Assembly (NCBI GenBank): GCA_003999685.1
Contig: CP021220.1
Coordinates: forward strand, 2,480,001-2,544,000
Direction of reading: 5' to 3'
From: Taiwanofungus camphoratus
Lineage: Eukaryota; Basidiomycota; Agaricomycetes; Polyporales; Taiwanofungaceae
DNA: 64,000 nucleotides
Shown here one piece after another: positions 1-10,497 of this stretch. The stretch's first letter is position 1, and every line of letters starts with the position of its first letter. Position numbers and translations under genes: made by a program. The notes beneath the pieces were generated by a model that saw nothing but the letters and a program-made list of their open reading frames with translations, was not told the DNA's origin and did not search any database.

Positions 1-1
1 G

Positions 2-258
2 CGCAAAGATAGCCAATCCATTCTTCGAGGAACTACGCCAGAACAGAACAGCTCTAGTCAGGGCTCACAGGTAACACGGGATTTCATATTAAGTACTTAG
101 ACTGTTCACGACTAAGCACATTGATCTAGGACGGCAAACTGGAAACGAGTGCAGTTGCACCACCTCAAGAATCTGTTGTCAGTAAACTACCTGTCTCTTT
201 TGCGGCTGCAGCTACCGCTGCACCTGATGCCGCGAAAGAAGTTTCCGTCTCAGCATGA
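2..258 (+). CDS. 3' end of an unrecognised protein gene (partial)
   Basis: Two exons can be read: 2-70 and 130-258. They are separated by a 59-base GT-AG intron that holds a CTAAG-type branch motif. Both exons are in phase 0 and give 65 residues ending in an Ala-rich tail (FAAAATAAPDAAKEVSVSA) before a TGA. The rest of the gene lies left of the window. The composition (Ser, Gln, Ala, Pro) suggests a disordered C-terminus, and no family can be named. The other frames stop or give a less natural continuation across the intron, so the model is plausible but rests on short sequence. Confidence 0.5.
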
Positions 259-801
259 AATGGATGTCTAGCGTCTTACAGCCCATAAATATGCATTGGT
301 CTCGACTCGTCGACTCTATACATCTTTCCCCGTGTCATTTTTCCGGGTCTCTGGTGTAACCTGTATCGTCTTTACGCGCACTCTTTCACGTCCATATCGG
401 TTGGACTAAGTTTGTCATCGCTATCATATTCTTACCGTTACTCCATTACTGGACCCTCCACTCCGCCATCAAGCATTTTTAGCCTTCCGACTTATTTCGC
501 ATTCTTCACTGCGTTCTTAGAAGTCATTCCTTTGCTCCATCTTGGTTACGTCGTCGACCATCCTCATTGTTGTGTCATGCGCAAAAATCACCTTAGTGTT
601 CTAACAAAAGTTATCTATCATAGCATCTCTCATGCCATAGTGATACATCTGCTGTCATCCACGTATACGTATGTTACATCTCAGGCGAATCCTGTCGAGG
701 GACGCGATCGCCTAGTGGTTATACAGGCTTGTGACATACTTTTTCATTAACACGGAGGTGCTCGTGGCTTCACTCCATGTTCTATGTTTGTTTTTTTACT
801 T
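259..801. other. Intergenic, convergent 3' flanks
   Basis: This stretch lies between the stop of the partial plus-strand gene and the stop of ADE5,7 on the minus strand. Both genes end here, so it should hold two 3' UTRs. The short open frames use non-ATG starts and look like chance. I see no other feature. Confidence 0.6.
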
Positions 802-3660
802 TCATGAACTCCAAGTGTTCAAATTCCGCATCTCGACGCCACCGCCTATGACAACCTGCCCGATTTTGTGTACTTCTGCCTCACCCGCCTCCCGCAGAGC
901 CCGAATCGTCTGTTCGGCCAGGTTTCGGTCCACTACAAGCACCATTCCTAGCCCATTATTGAAAGTTCGCGCCATCTCCTGTGGCTCAACACCTCCCAGC
1001 TCCATTAAAAATCGGAACACAGAGGGAAGCCCCCAGGTTGATGCATCGATATAGCAACCCAAGCCCTTGGGAAGTATCCTTGGAATATTCTCCACAAATC
1101 CACCACCGGTGATGTGTGACATGCCTTTGATAAGGCCGGCTTGAGCAACGGGAAGTAGCGACTTGACATATATGCGTGTAGGTTCGAGGAGGCAGCGGCC
1201 CAGTGTTATGCGATCATCCCAGGGACATGGACTGGCATAGGTAAGTCCAGACAGAGCAAGAATTTTACGAACGAGGGAAAACCCGTTAGAATGAAGACCC
1301 GACGATGGAATGCCAAGCAGAACATCGCCAGCGGTAATATCAGGCCGTGGCAGGATCAGCTGGCGTTCCACAGCACCCACCGCGAAGCCTGCTAGATCGT
1401 AGTCACCTGGAAAACGTTTTTTTTTCGAAAAGTGATCCTTAAGACAAAACATCACACGAACCTCCATGGTACATTCCAGGCATTTCAGCAGTTTCTCCGC
1501 CTATGAGAGCGCAACCAGCTTGCCTACAACCCTCTGCGACACCCTTGATGACATTGGTTGCGATCGGTACGTCGAGCTTGCTGCATGCGTAATAGTCTAG
1601 GAAGTATAATGGCTCGGCCCCTTGGACCAACAAATCATTGACGGACATAGCGACAAGATCGATCCCTGAAAAGGAGATGAGGTCTTGTGAATTTGGTCAG
1701 CTTGAGATCGCTCACCAACAAGGTCATGTATTCCAGCATCCACAGCTACACGGAGTTTCGTCCCAACGCCGTCAGTACCACTGACGAGCACAGGATCCTT
1801 ATACCCTGTTGCTTTCAAATCGAAGACTCCTCCGAAGCCGCCTATTTCTCCATCAGCGCCAGGACGACGAGTTGAGCGGACCAGAGGCTTGATAGCCTCA
1901 ACCAAGGAATTGCCTGCGTCTACGGACACCCCAGCTTGAGCGTAAGTCAATTTGGGGGGGCTAGGGCTGTCTCTTGCAAGCGCTCTGTAGAGGCCAAGAG
2001 TGTTATATATATGAGTAAGGTATACGAATGACTGATACAAACCGATGCGCAATATCCCGTCTAAAGACCTTTCCTTCGAACGATATTTTGTCCACTCCTG
2101 AATATACCAGGTCCAAAGCTTCACGTAGTGTTGGTGCGAATGCAGAGACCGCGATTACGCGACCACCACATGTCAAAGTCCTGTCATCCTTATGGACAGT
2201 CCCAGCGTGAAAAGCAACGACTCCTTGCAAGGAAGAACATTTAACATGAAATGTAGGCACATGGCTAAGACATACCCGAAGGAAGATCGGCAACGTTGAT
2301 TTCCTTATTTTTGACATAACTCCCAGGATAACCCCCCGAAGCTAGTATCACAGAGACAGCGAAGCCTGGGCGGGTAGAAACACGGACGGAATCGAGCCGT
2401 CGTTCTACGCAAGCCTATGGTGCATTGGATACTGTTCAATAAACCACCATAGGTAATTCGGGTGAGGCTCACAAGCAGGACTGCTGCTAAGTCGGTCTCA
2501 TCACTCAACAGAAGCATTAATGCCTCTGTTTCCGGATCGCCGAATCTAACATTGTACTCAAGCACTTTGGGGCCTGCTGGTGTAAGCATTAAACCTGTAA
2601 ATAGCATGCCAACGAAAGGGAATCCTTCGTGGAGTGCCGTCCTTTCGTTGGTCAGTTACCATTTGCATTTCAGCGGCACACATACCCTCTTTTCGCATGC
2701 CTGATATTGTGGGCTGTAGTACCTCTTTCACAATCTGGTCCATAATGGCAGATGTAGCGATCGGCGCTGGAGCGTAAGCACCCATACCCCCGGTGTTAGG
2801 TCCTGTATCACCCTCGCCAATGCGCTTGTGGTCCTGTGCTGCCGGAAGCGGCGTGATTGTGTAGCCATCTGTGAAAGCAAGTACAGAGATTTCAGGCCCA
2901 GTCAAAAGCTCTTCAACAACCACTTCGTTGCCTGACATAAAGATTATTATTCTCAAGAAATACGATACACATCGACGGGGTCGCAGACCTGCTGGCCCAA
3001 AAACATTCTCGACCATAATCTCCTGAAGACCAGCCACAGCCTCATCAGTTGTCTCTGGAATGAGCACGCCTTTGCCAGCTGCCAGACCGCTGGCCTTCAG
3101 CACGACTTTGAAACCACAGGTCTTGACATAGTCGATGGCCTGATCGACTTCTGAGGCCGCGAACACGCGAAATTTGGCTGTGGGGATGGAATGTCGATCC
3201 ATAAAGGCCTTCGAAAATGCCTTTGATCCTTCCATCCTAGCCGCAAGGGCGCTGGGACCGAAAACTGGTATACCCACTGATCGTGCGACATAGGTGACAT
3301 TGGATATGCACTGTGTTAGACTTGCCAATGACTGTTACCTTTTCTGAAATATGATTCTACACCATCGACCAGAGGTTGCTCCGGACCAGGAAGGACGAGC
3401 GTGACCTGACACAGTTTGAGAGTAGTCAATGACAAGCATGGGTCAGAAGACGGACTGCGCACTCCGTTTCCGACTGAGAATTGGACCAAGGCGGGGAAAT
3501 CGGTCGCAGACACATCGACGTTTGTAGTCTTCGCCTCTTGCAAAGTGCCTCCGTTTCCCGGACAGACGAAGACATGGTCGACTAGATCAGAACGGGACAG
3601 CCTCCAAGCCAAGGCGTGCTCGCGCCCACCGCTGCCTATGATGAGGACACGAAGGGACAT
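802..3660 (-). CDS. ADE5,7: Bifunctional GAR synthetase / AIR synthetase (PurD-PurM fusion)
   Basis: This enzyme carries out two steps of cytosolic de novo purine synthesis: phosphoribosylamine-glycine ligase (step 2) and AIR synthetase (step 5). Ten exons (3463-3660, 3339-3405, 2989-3276, 2686-2931, 2473-2624, 2276-2414, 2043-2223, 1716-1984, 1462-1665, 802-1406) join in phase to 783 codons including the stop, giving 782 aa against about 800 in yeast. The N-terminal half is ATP-grasp GARS, with [11 protein letters not shown] at the start, [25 protein letters not shown] and [14 protein letters not shown]. The C-terminal half is AIRS, with [42 protein letters not shown] and [10 protein letters not shown]. 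The start is the first ATG in frame with the GARS Rossmann motif; the frame upstream offers only a non-ATG start. Some donors are non-consensus (GTCTGC, GTTCGT, GTGCGC), but the reading frame and homology support them. Confidence 0.96.
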
Positions 3661-4062
3661 GGAGACGCTGGCGGTAACGAGAGATTCAAAGAAAACACGA
3701 GCGTGCAAAAAGAACAAATTTCTTGGGCTACTGCACACGCGACCGGGAGAACCCACTCGCGGAAACAACGTGTTTAGTCTTCCATTGGACACGGTCACTC
3801 TCCGCTCCCTTCCATTCTAATGCTCTCGTTGATGCACGGCTTCAAATAGCCATACATATTTACTTATCGTTGACGATATTGCCGCCAGCGAACTCTCGCT
3901 TACAATGCGGTGGCATGAACAGGCAAGTCGTATCAATCCGACTCCATCACGTTCCGATATCATTTAGCCGAGAGAGAAGCGCTCAAGTCCGTTCACATTG
4001 TTCAGGCTCGAGGTGGCAATCTTTCGGCCACCAGCCCATCCCCTGCTTCATCCGACTCTGTC
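3661..4062. promoter_or_regulatory. Divergent intergenic region of ADE5,7 and the Pal1-like gene
   Basis: These 402 bases separate the ATG of ADE5,7 (minus) from the ATG of the next gene (plus), so both promoters should lie here. I see no convincing TATA box. Open frames crossing it are non-ATG or out of frame with the two genes. Confidence 0.5.
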
Positions 4063-7000
4063 ATGGGCACCAAGGACGCAGCCAAAACCAAGCTTGCTCG
4101 TGGAAAGTCGAGCCAAGGCAAGAAAGGTCAAGGAGGGAAGGGTCTTCTGTCTCGCAAGACTGTCAAGAAGGCAGCAGAATCGTCTGTCGACCCACCGCCC
4201 TCCGAGAAACCATCCCCTGCCGAATCTCAACAAAGCATAGTGAAGGAAAAGGATGGTTCAGAGGATCAGAATCATGCTCGTTCCAATCTTGTGTTCCCTA
4301 CATCATCCATCATTCCCGACCCTCTCGCTGAGCTGCCATCATGGTTCAACACCGATACTGAAGCCTCTGCGACTCAATTCAGTTCCAGGTATCCAATGCA
4401 TAACACAGCCGGTCCTCGCTGGTATCGCAATCACCACCTACTACCTCCTCAACATGATAATCTGCCTCCAACGCAGTTCTCTACGTCATTCCCTCCGATG
4501 AAGTCTGCTGCTGAACGCTCCCAAGAGTCGACTAGGGTGCCTGGTCTTAGTAGGACGCCTTCTGCGTCACCATCCCCAACTCCGAACTCGTCGCAGCTCG
4601 GTATCAACAGAGTGCGAAAAATCTCACAGACCGCGCATGATGAGGTTGATTTGCTGGACGCCAGCGATCCTTGGGGTACCAACTGGCATCACGAGTCTCC
4701 TTATGATATTGGGCTAAACGCCGAGCGGAACGCGTCTCCTGATGCCGAGGTAAGCGTGCACAAGGGTCCCATTAATTTGGTGATTAACGACATCGCACAG
4801 CTTCAAGGTTCCTCTGATCCCCGCTCTCGAAGGCTCAGCCTGACAACCAGTGGAAGTCGTCACAAATCGGTGATACCTTCCCCATTATCGCAATCGACGT
4901 CAGCTGTGCATTTGCACATTCCCGATTCGGGCGACAGTCATCTACCTCGGAAGTTGAGCAAGCGCCGTAAGCCCTTCATTGGCTTATTCGGGGGACAAAG
5001 TCAGGACGGCTACCAGCCTCAGAAGTCGGTGTCAGCACCTCCCAATGCTACGCAATTACTTGGTGGGGACATCTTGTTGCAGCGGAAGGTTTCACGGCGC
5101 AGGTCTACTGCAGGTCCCCCGATTTCGCCGTCTGCCAGCTCAGAGACGGAGCAGAAGGAGAAGCACGGTGGTTTCATGGGTCGTTTCGCCAGACGGTTCA
5201 GTGTTATGCGCAAGACCGACGCCAGCAAGGCAACTAATGTTGCCAGCAATGATTGGAATCACAACGGTGGTGTTAATGGGAATACTAGGCAGTCGCCCAC
5301 AGGTTCTCAGACGTCGGAGTCAGCGTCGGGGGCGCTTGTAAATGATGCCAGAAGATCAGACTCATCCAAGCGCGTTCCCCCTCCAACAGCAGAGGGCGAG
5401 TCTCAAGCTTTGACGGACGGTACTCTGTCAAATGAGCAGCAACGGCCTTCTACGTCTCTTTCGATTGAGCGTCCTATCGCGATGGCCAAGTTGACTATCG
5501 CAAATCCCGATGAGCTTAATGGGTCCGTTGACATCTCTCCGAGCGAAAGAGAGAGATCCCTGTCCACCGTCATTGTTCCTGGACCGTCCAAGATCGAGAC
5601 AGTTGCACCCATTGATGAGCCTCATGAGCGCATGTTAGATGTACCCGTCTCAGCATCGCCGACACGAATGAACTCGACTTTGCCACTTCCGACTCGGAGT
5701 GCGCTGTCCACTGCTACAGCCGCCGAGCCGATGGACATACCTAAGTCTGCACCTTCACCTCCACTTCCGGACTTGCCTCCACCATCTACAGTGGGCGATA
5801 ATGACAGCTCGCTTCCTCCCACTCCGAAGAGCTCCCGTCTGTCTTTCCCGTCAACAGAACAACCTACGATCGTCTCGCCTGGGCAGTCATACATTCAGGA
5901 TGCTTTGTCGTATACTGTGTCTGCTTCGGGTCTGACTGCACCTGCCACCTCAGTCGCGTCCGCCGACGAATCGCCTTTATCTAGGGCATCTGTGTTGGCT
6001 AATCCGCCTACTCCTTTCGCATCGCCGATAATTCCTCCTAGGGTTTCAATCATTCCCGCTAGAGCTCGTAGCTCTTCAGAGAACGCCAAGCCCTTGGAAA
6101 GTTCTATCAAGACGAAAGACGGCAGCCATCACGCGAAATCTTCAAGCGTAACCAAACGCAGGGAGACGGAGACTTTCAGACTAGTACGCAGTCCTTCTGG
6201 CGGTATGTATCCGGCTGGCGATGTCATCACGGGCATGGGCGAACAATGGGAAGTTGTGGAATCTCCTACGGAGTCTCCTAAGAAGAGCAGGAGGAAAGAA
6301 CGGTCGAAGTCTAAGGAACCTGACAGCGGCATCGGTCTCCAGGAAAGGAGGGTGGAACAGAGCAGTAGTGCAGAGGATGGTGACGGGCACCACCGGCGAC
6401 AACGATCTATCAATAGTCGACACGCCACTGAGATTAGCAGCCAAAGCGTTCGGTCAACGCGGACGCCAAGTATCGATCACCGCCGACCTGGTGGTCACGA
6501 CGGTGCCTTTTCCTCACATAAGGACAACCGTTCTCGTTCTAGGCAAAGGAACGAAACCGAAACCGAGGCCAGTCGCATTGCTAAGTCCTCCTCCGCTGCC
6601 GTCCATGGCTCTCAGCCATCACAGCAGTCCTCTCTACAACCTGCTTCGCATATACATTCAAACGGGTCGATTCATAGGAGGCGGGCGTCGGAATCCGCTC
6701 GTCCTACCTCTGACTTCCAATCTATTGCAGAACTGAACGCTGTCAAGGCGAAGGATGCCTGGGAAATGGAAAGACTTTGGAAGGCTAGGAGCATGGCATA
6801 CGGTCCTGACGGCGCAGCAATTGTCTCTACACCTCCGACGATAGGAGACAATTCCAGACCTTCTACCTTGGTGAGCACTGATATGCACGGAGCGGGTACC
6901 ATACCTAGTGTTACCGACCTGTACAGAGCCACTTCTCTACCCGTGTCTAGTCCTGGCTCCAGCCACACGTACTTCGTGGTCCAGTCACCTTTCCAGAACA

Positions 7001-7326
7001 CACATAATCCACCCCACATCCAGATACCCGTTACCCCTCCGCCTATCTATGCATCTACATCTCAACCTCAACGGTCGGGTGAAACTTCTTCACCTCCTCG
7101 TCGTCGCAAGGCGGCTCGGTCATTCTCAGCCAGTGTTCCGTTCCCTTCCACGAATTATAATCCTGACCCTCCCTCACTAACGCGTACTTTCCTTGCTAAC
7201 CCCCTTCCTGACCCTCCACGTCTGTCGCCGTATCAAGCATCGCCTCTGCCGCCTTCTCTGGTAGGCACTGGCGATGGGTCATCTGATTACTGGGCACAGT
7301 ATGCTGGTGTTCCCACTCGATACTGA
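4063..7326 (+). CDS. Ser/Pro-rich protein with a Pal1-like motif (1087 aa)
   Basis: This is a single uninterrupted reading frame from an ATG to TGA. The N-terminus is strongly basic (many Lys in the first 35 residues). The rest is Ser, Pro and Thr rich and probably disordered, with many S/T-P sites. Near residues 193-217 is a conserved island, DASDPWGTNWHHESPYDIG, that resembles the HH-x-GP-[FY]-D core of the fungal Pal1 family (cell-tip and eisosome-associated morphology proteins). A second Pal1-like gene sits at 44.6 kb and has the same island. A helical, charged patch near residues 885-910 (AVKAKDAWEMERLWKARSM) is another likely conserved segment. A role in polarity or the cortex is inference from the motif alone. 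No intron is needed, which is unusual next to its intron-rich neighbours. Confidence 0.75.
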   Translation: MGTKDAAKTKLARGKSSQGKKGQGGKGLLSRKTVKKAAESSVDPPPSEKPSPAESQQSIVKEKDGSEDQNHARSNLVFPTSSIIPDPLAELPSWFNTDTEASATQFSSRYPMHNTAGPRWYRNHHLLPPQHDNLPPTQFSTSFPPMKSAAERSQESTRVPGLSRTPSASPSPTPNSSQLGINRVRKISQTAHDEVDLLDASDPWGTNWHHESPYDIGLNAERNASPDAEVSVHKGPINLVINDIAQLQGSSDPRSRRLSLTTSGSRHKSVIPSPLSQSTSAVHLHIPDSGDSHLPRKLSKRRKPFIGLFGGQSQDGYQPQKSVSAPPNATQLLGGDILLQRKVSRRRSTAGPPISPSASSETEQKEKHGGFMGRFARRFSVMRKTDASKATNVASNDWNHNGGVNGNTRQSPTGSQTSESASGALVNDARRSDSSKRVPPPTAEGESQALTDGTLSNEQQRPSTSLSIERPIAMAKLTIANPDELNGSVDISPSERERSLSTVIVPGPSKIETVAPIDEPHERMLDVPVSASPTRMNSTLPLPTRSALSTATAAEPMDIPKSAPSPPLPDLPPPSTVGDNDSSLPPTPKSSRLSFPSTEQPTIVSPGQSYIQDALSYTVSASGLTAPATSVASADESPLSRASVLANPPTPFASPIIPPRVSIIPARARSSSENAKPLESSIKTKDGSHHAKSSSVTKRRETETFRLVRSPSGGMYPAGDVITGMGEQWEVVESPTESPKKSRRKERSKSKEPDSGIGLQERRVEQSSSAEDGDGHHRRQRSINSRHATEISSQSVRSTRTPSIDHRRPGGHDGAFSSHKDNRSRSRQRNETETEASRIAKSSSAAVHGSQPSQQSSLQPASHIHSNGSIHRRRASESARPTSDFQSIAELNAVKAKDAWEMERLWKARSMAYGPDGAAIVSTPPTIGDNSRPSTLVSTDMHGAGTIPSVTDLYRATSLPVSSPGSSHTYFVVQSPFQNTHNPPHIQIPVTPPPIYASTSQPQRSGETSSPPRRRKAARSFSASVPFPSTNYNPDPPSLTRTFLANPLPDPPRLSPYQASPLPPSLVGTGDGSSDYWAQYAGVPTRY

Positions 7327-7670
7327 TTATATACCACATCGCACTATCACATTCACGGACATCACTAGACACATTATGCACTTTCCTTTCCAATCTTCCT
7401 CATCATTTGTTGGGCGAACTTTCAGCTTTGACATTACCAGAATAATGTGTAACGGACGTTGCTGCTCTATATCTGCATTCTTCCGTTTGCAGTGATATCC
7501 GGTTTTGAATAATACGTCTTTTCATATGGCCGGCATGGTATAATTTGCTGAGATAAATGGAGTGCTGTGTGCTATATAGATACAGTTGTGCGAGACGACA
7601 GAAAATCCATGGCCTTAGGTAGTACCATATATACCCGTTACGAGAAAAAGTGAGTAAAATTACATCGGCC
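7327..7670. other. Convergent 3' flanks
   Basis: Two genes end here on opposite strands. Nothing beyond expected 3' UTR sequence is visible. Confidence 0.5.
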
Positions 7671-10497
7671 TTACTCCCTCGTATATTGTCGATAATCGAG
7701 TGGGAATGACGGCTGCGGATAGTCATCGAAGTGGCCCTCTGCATCTAAATACCGCCGCAACCTTGCAACTTGCGACGAAAGATACATGACAATGATCTGC
7801 ATGTCCACCTTGAGCTTGAGTCTCAGAATTTCTTCGCATGTCTTCAGGGCTTGTGTTCGTGTGGTGACGAACATGTTGCCCGCATTGCCAAGTGTCTTTA
7901 TGGCGTCAATAAGTTCGCTAAACTCGGAACACCAAGCGAGCACTCCAAGCTGCAGATAAGCAGACATAAATAGCGGTGATCTGATGAGAAGCATGTGACA
8001 TACTTGTCCATACTGCTTGAATCTCCCATACAGGACGTTAGGAGCACTCTTCAGCGCATAGTCGAAGATTTGATTCTGCTCGATGACGCCACGGTCTGGT
8101 ACATAATTGTCCATCACAGGAGGCGCAGGCTAAGATCAGAATATGAGTCTGTAAAATCGACAACCACTCAAAAAAACATACCTCCGGTCTCGGAGGAGGA
8201 TCCTTGAACCACTCATATCCCGTGTAGTCTACCTCATCACCATAGTCTACTGTCTCCGCCTGTTTACCGTATACGTTCAGTGGCATATCGGCTACTAATC
8301 TGGAACCACGGAATGCGCTCTTGACAATTGCTAGAAGATAGTTAGGAACCGGGAATCGGTCGTACCCAAAGTCTTGCGAGGCTCGTTGGGAGGGGACAAA
8401 GACTTGATACGACGTGGAGGGTTGTCGAGTCGGGGAAACAGAAGTTTCGGGCCTGTCCGGTAAAGAGGAGAGGGGATGGTCTCAATTACTATGAGCGAGG
8501 GCTTTTATTTGTCAAATGACAAGACAAACATACCAGTGTCGAAAGGAGTAAGTGGCGCAAGAGGTCGCTCTTGTGGTGCCGAGGGTGAGTCAGTTGATAG
8601 AAGTAAAAAATTCAACGGCTGATGTTGATAAATATCAGATACACTGTAAACAAAGCGGACGGAACAATGACATGCCTTAGGTGACTCTGAAGTATCGGCA
8701 ACAAAGTCACTGTCTTTTTCCGCTGTGTGGGAGAGAGGTCCGTATGCAATGAAAGATTGTATGTCCTTCCTGCTGTCAGTGACTGAGCGATGATAGTGGA
8801 TGATAGACAGTCGATTAGTAGCCGGAGAGGCGTGGGATCCAAAGAATGACACAGGTCGAGAGGTAGTGAAGAGGGTAACAGATGAACTGGTCGAGCGCGG
8901 AGTCTGGGGTGTATCAACGTGTTCGGAGCACAACTAGCTCTCGCCAAATCAGTCCAGGGGGCAAATACACCAGTGAAAGAAGACGTACCTGTGAATCAGA
9001 GTCGTCCGATGAGGATGTAATTGGAAGAAGGAAACGGGGGAGAATAGGTAGTGGCGCTGGAGATGGAGGACAAATGGGCAGAGGAGAAGGCGAGTAAGAT
9101 TCTGCAATATCAAAGTCCTTGACGTTTCGCGATAGCCACGAAGGGGAGTGAGAAGGAAGAGGTGTCCCAGTCGGGGAAAAACCGGTAGTAGTGGATTCTG
9201 TCGGAGATGCGGTCAAATCCCGCGGATCAACACGTTCGTAGGATGGTAATTGTAGACGGGGACGGCAATCAGTGGCGTTGGGCTCTGGAGGATGATAGAA
9301 TACAGTGGCTCGATCGTGGTTATTTGCAAGAATCACAGAAAAGCGAGAAGGACAAGGTTCCTGAAAAAGAGAAGAAAAGTCGACCTGATCGAATGATAGT
9401 TCTGGAAGGAATTTGCTATCTGCTTGCTGCGAATCTGCAATAGATGTGGAATTGGCTGAAGAGTGATTAAGCTGAGGGGGTGGGAATTTGTCAGGAAGAC
9501 GCTCGACTTGTGGAGCTGGCTTACGGTGCGAGGTACGAAACGTTGTCCTTGTGAAAGTCTTGAGACGCCTTAAAGACTTCCTAGATAGTTTGGCAGCACG
9601 GGGAGATATGGCGGGGGAAGATGTCGAGGCGGGGGATGGAGCAACTTGAAGGGACGACGGAGCAGCAGAGCCCGGGGCGGCACGACCTGATTCAGGGATG
9701 CGATGCCCAGGGAAACCGTACTCAGTAGGAGATTCGACCTTTCGGAAAGGGTCGCTATCGTAGAAAACGGACGATGAGTCGTCAACTGGTGTGATATGAG
9801 CAGATGTCCTTGGTCGTGGCTCCTCGAATGGAGACGTAGGCGGATAGGGAAAAGCAAGGACAAGAGCAGTTTCTTCGAGACTCTGCTGCGACTTTGCAGA
9901 ATCGTCAATGGAATTATGGGTGAGCTCTTGGCGCGATTTATTTAGAGAAAAGCGGGATAACTTCCGAAGTCGAGAAAGAGATGATCGCGATCGAGTGAGG
10001 AATGATGATTGAGCGGGGAACTGATAGTCTGTCAAGGTTGAGACATAGTTACATCGTATCCAGTTATTCGTAGCTGCGGGAACATAACACACCGAAAGCA
10101 GCAGAGGATAAATTCGAGTCACCGAGAGCAAGTGATGCTCGTAACTCGTCGTATGAGATCTGCTCGAAATCGTCTGGCCACTGCTCTACGAGAGTTGAAT
10201 GCTCTTCCGGAACAGAATGCAATACCTCTCTTGTGGCGGAGAGCTGTTCTGCGAACGGCTTGACGGGGCTGCTGGACGAGCCTGCAATGCGCTTGGCCGA
10301 GGCGCGCAGAGAGCCGGGAAGGCTGGGAGCGGGTCTCGACTGAAGACGGTTGCTGGATGAATGCGTAGTGGCTCACAAGTCCTTCAAGCGCGGACCTGTG
10401 AGGAAGGGTCGTCGGAGAGATGGAGAGCTTGATGAAGGAGATCAGGCGTGAAGTAGGCGTGTGTACCACCTGGCTCGGGTGAGTACTGTATGTATTC
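7671..10497 (-). CDS. Unrecognised multi-exon protein (at least 820 aa; 5' end unresolved)
   Basis: Seven exons can be joined in phase: 10396-10497, 10093-10339, 8989-10028, 8534-8903, 8182-8480, 8004-8129 and 7671-7949. They total 821 codons including the stop. The first visible exon begins EYIQYSPEPGGTHAYFTPD and has no in-frame ATG, so at least one 5' exon lies upstream, probably within 10.5-10.8 kb. The middle is a long Ser/Pro-rich disordered region with basic patches (SRSSLSRLRKLSRFSLNKSR). The last ~170 residues look folded: a Tyr/Asp-rich stretch (VDYGDEVDYTGYEWFKDPPP), then mostly helical sequence ending RRYLDAEGHFDDYPQP. I cannot assign a family. The exon at 8534-8903 may hide a further intron. 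A fungal-specific regulatory or scaffold protein is a guess. Confidence 0.6.

Noticed and set aside
3661-3798. N-terminal extension of ADE5,7 upstream of MSLRVLI
   Set aside because: The extension begins at a GTG, not an ATG, and the GARS domain starts naturally at the chosen ATG.
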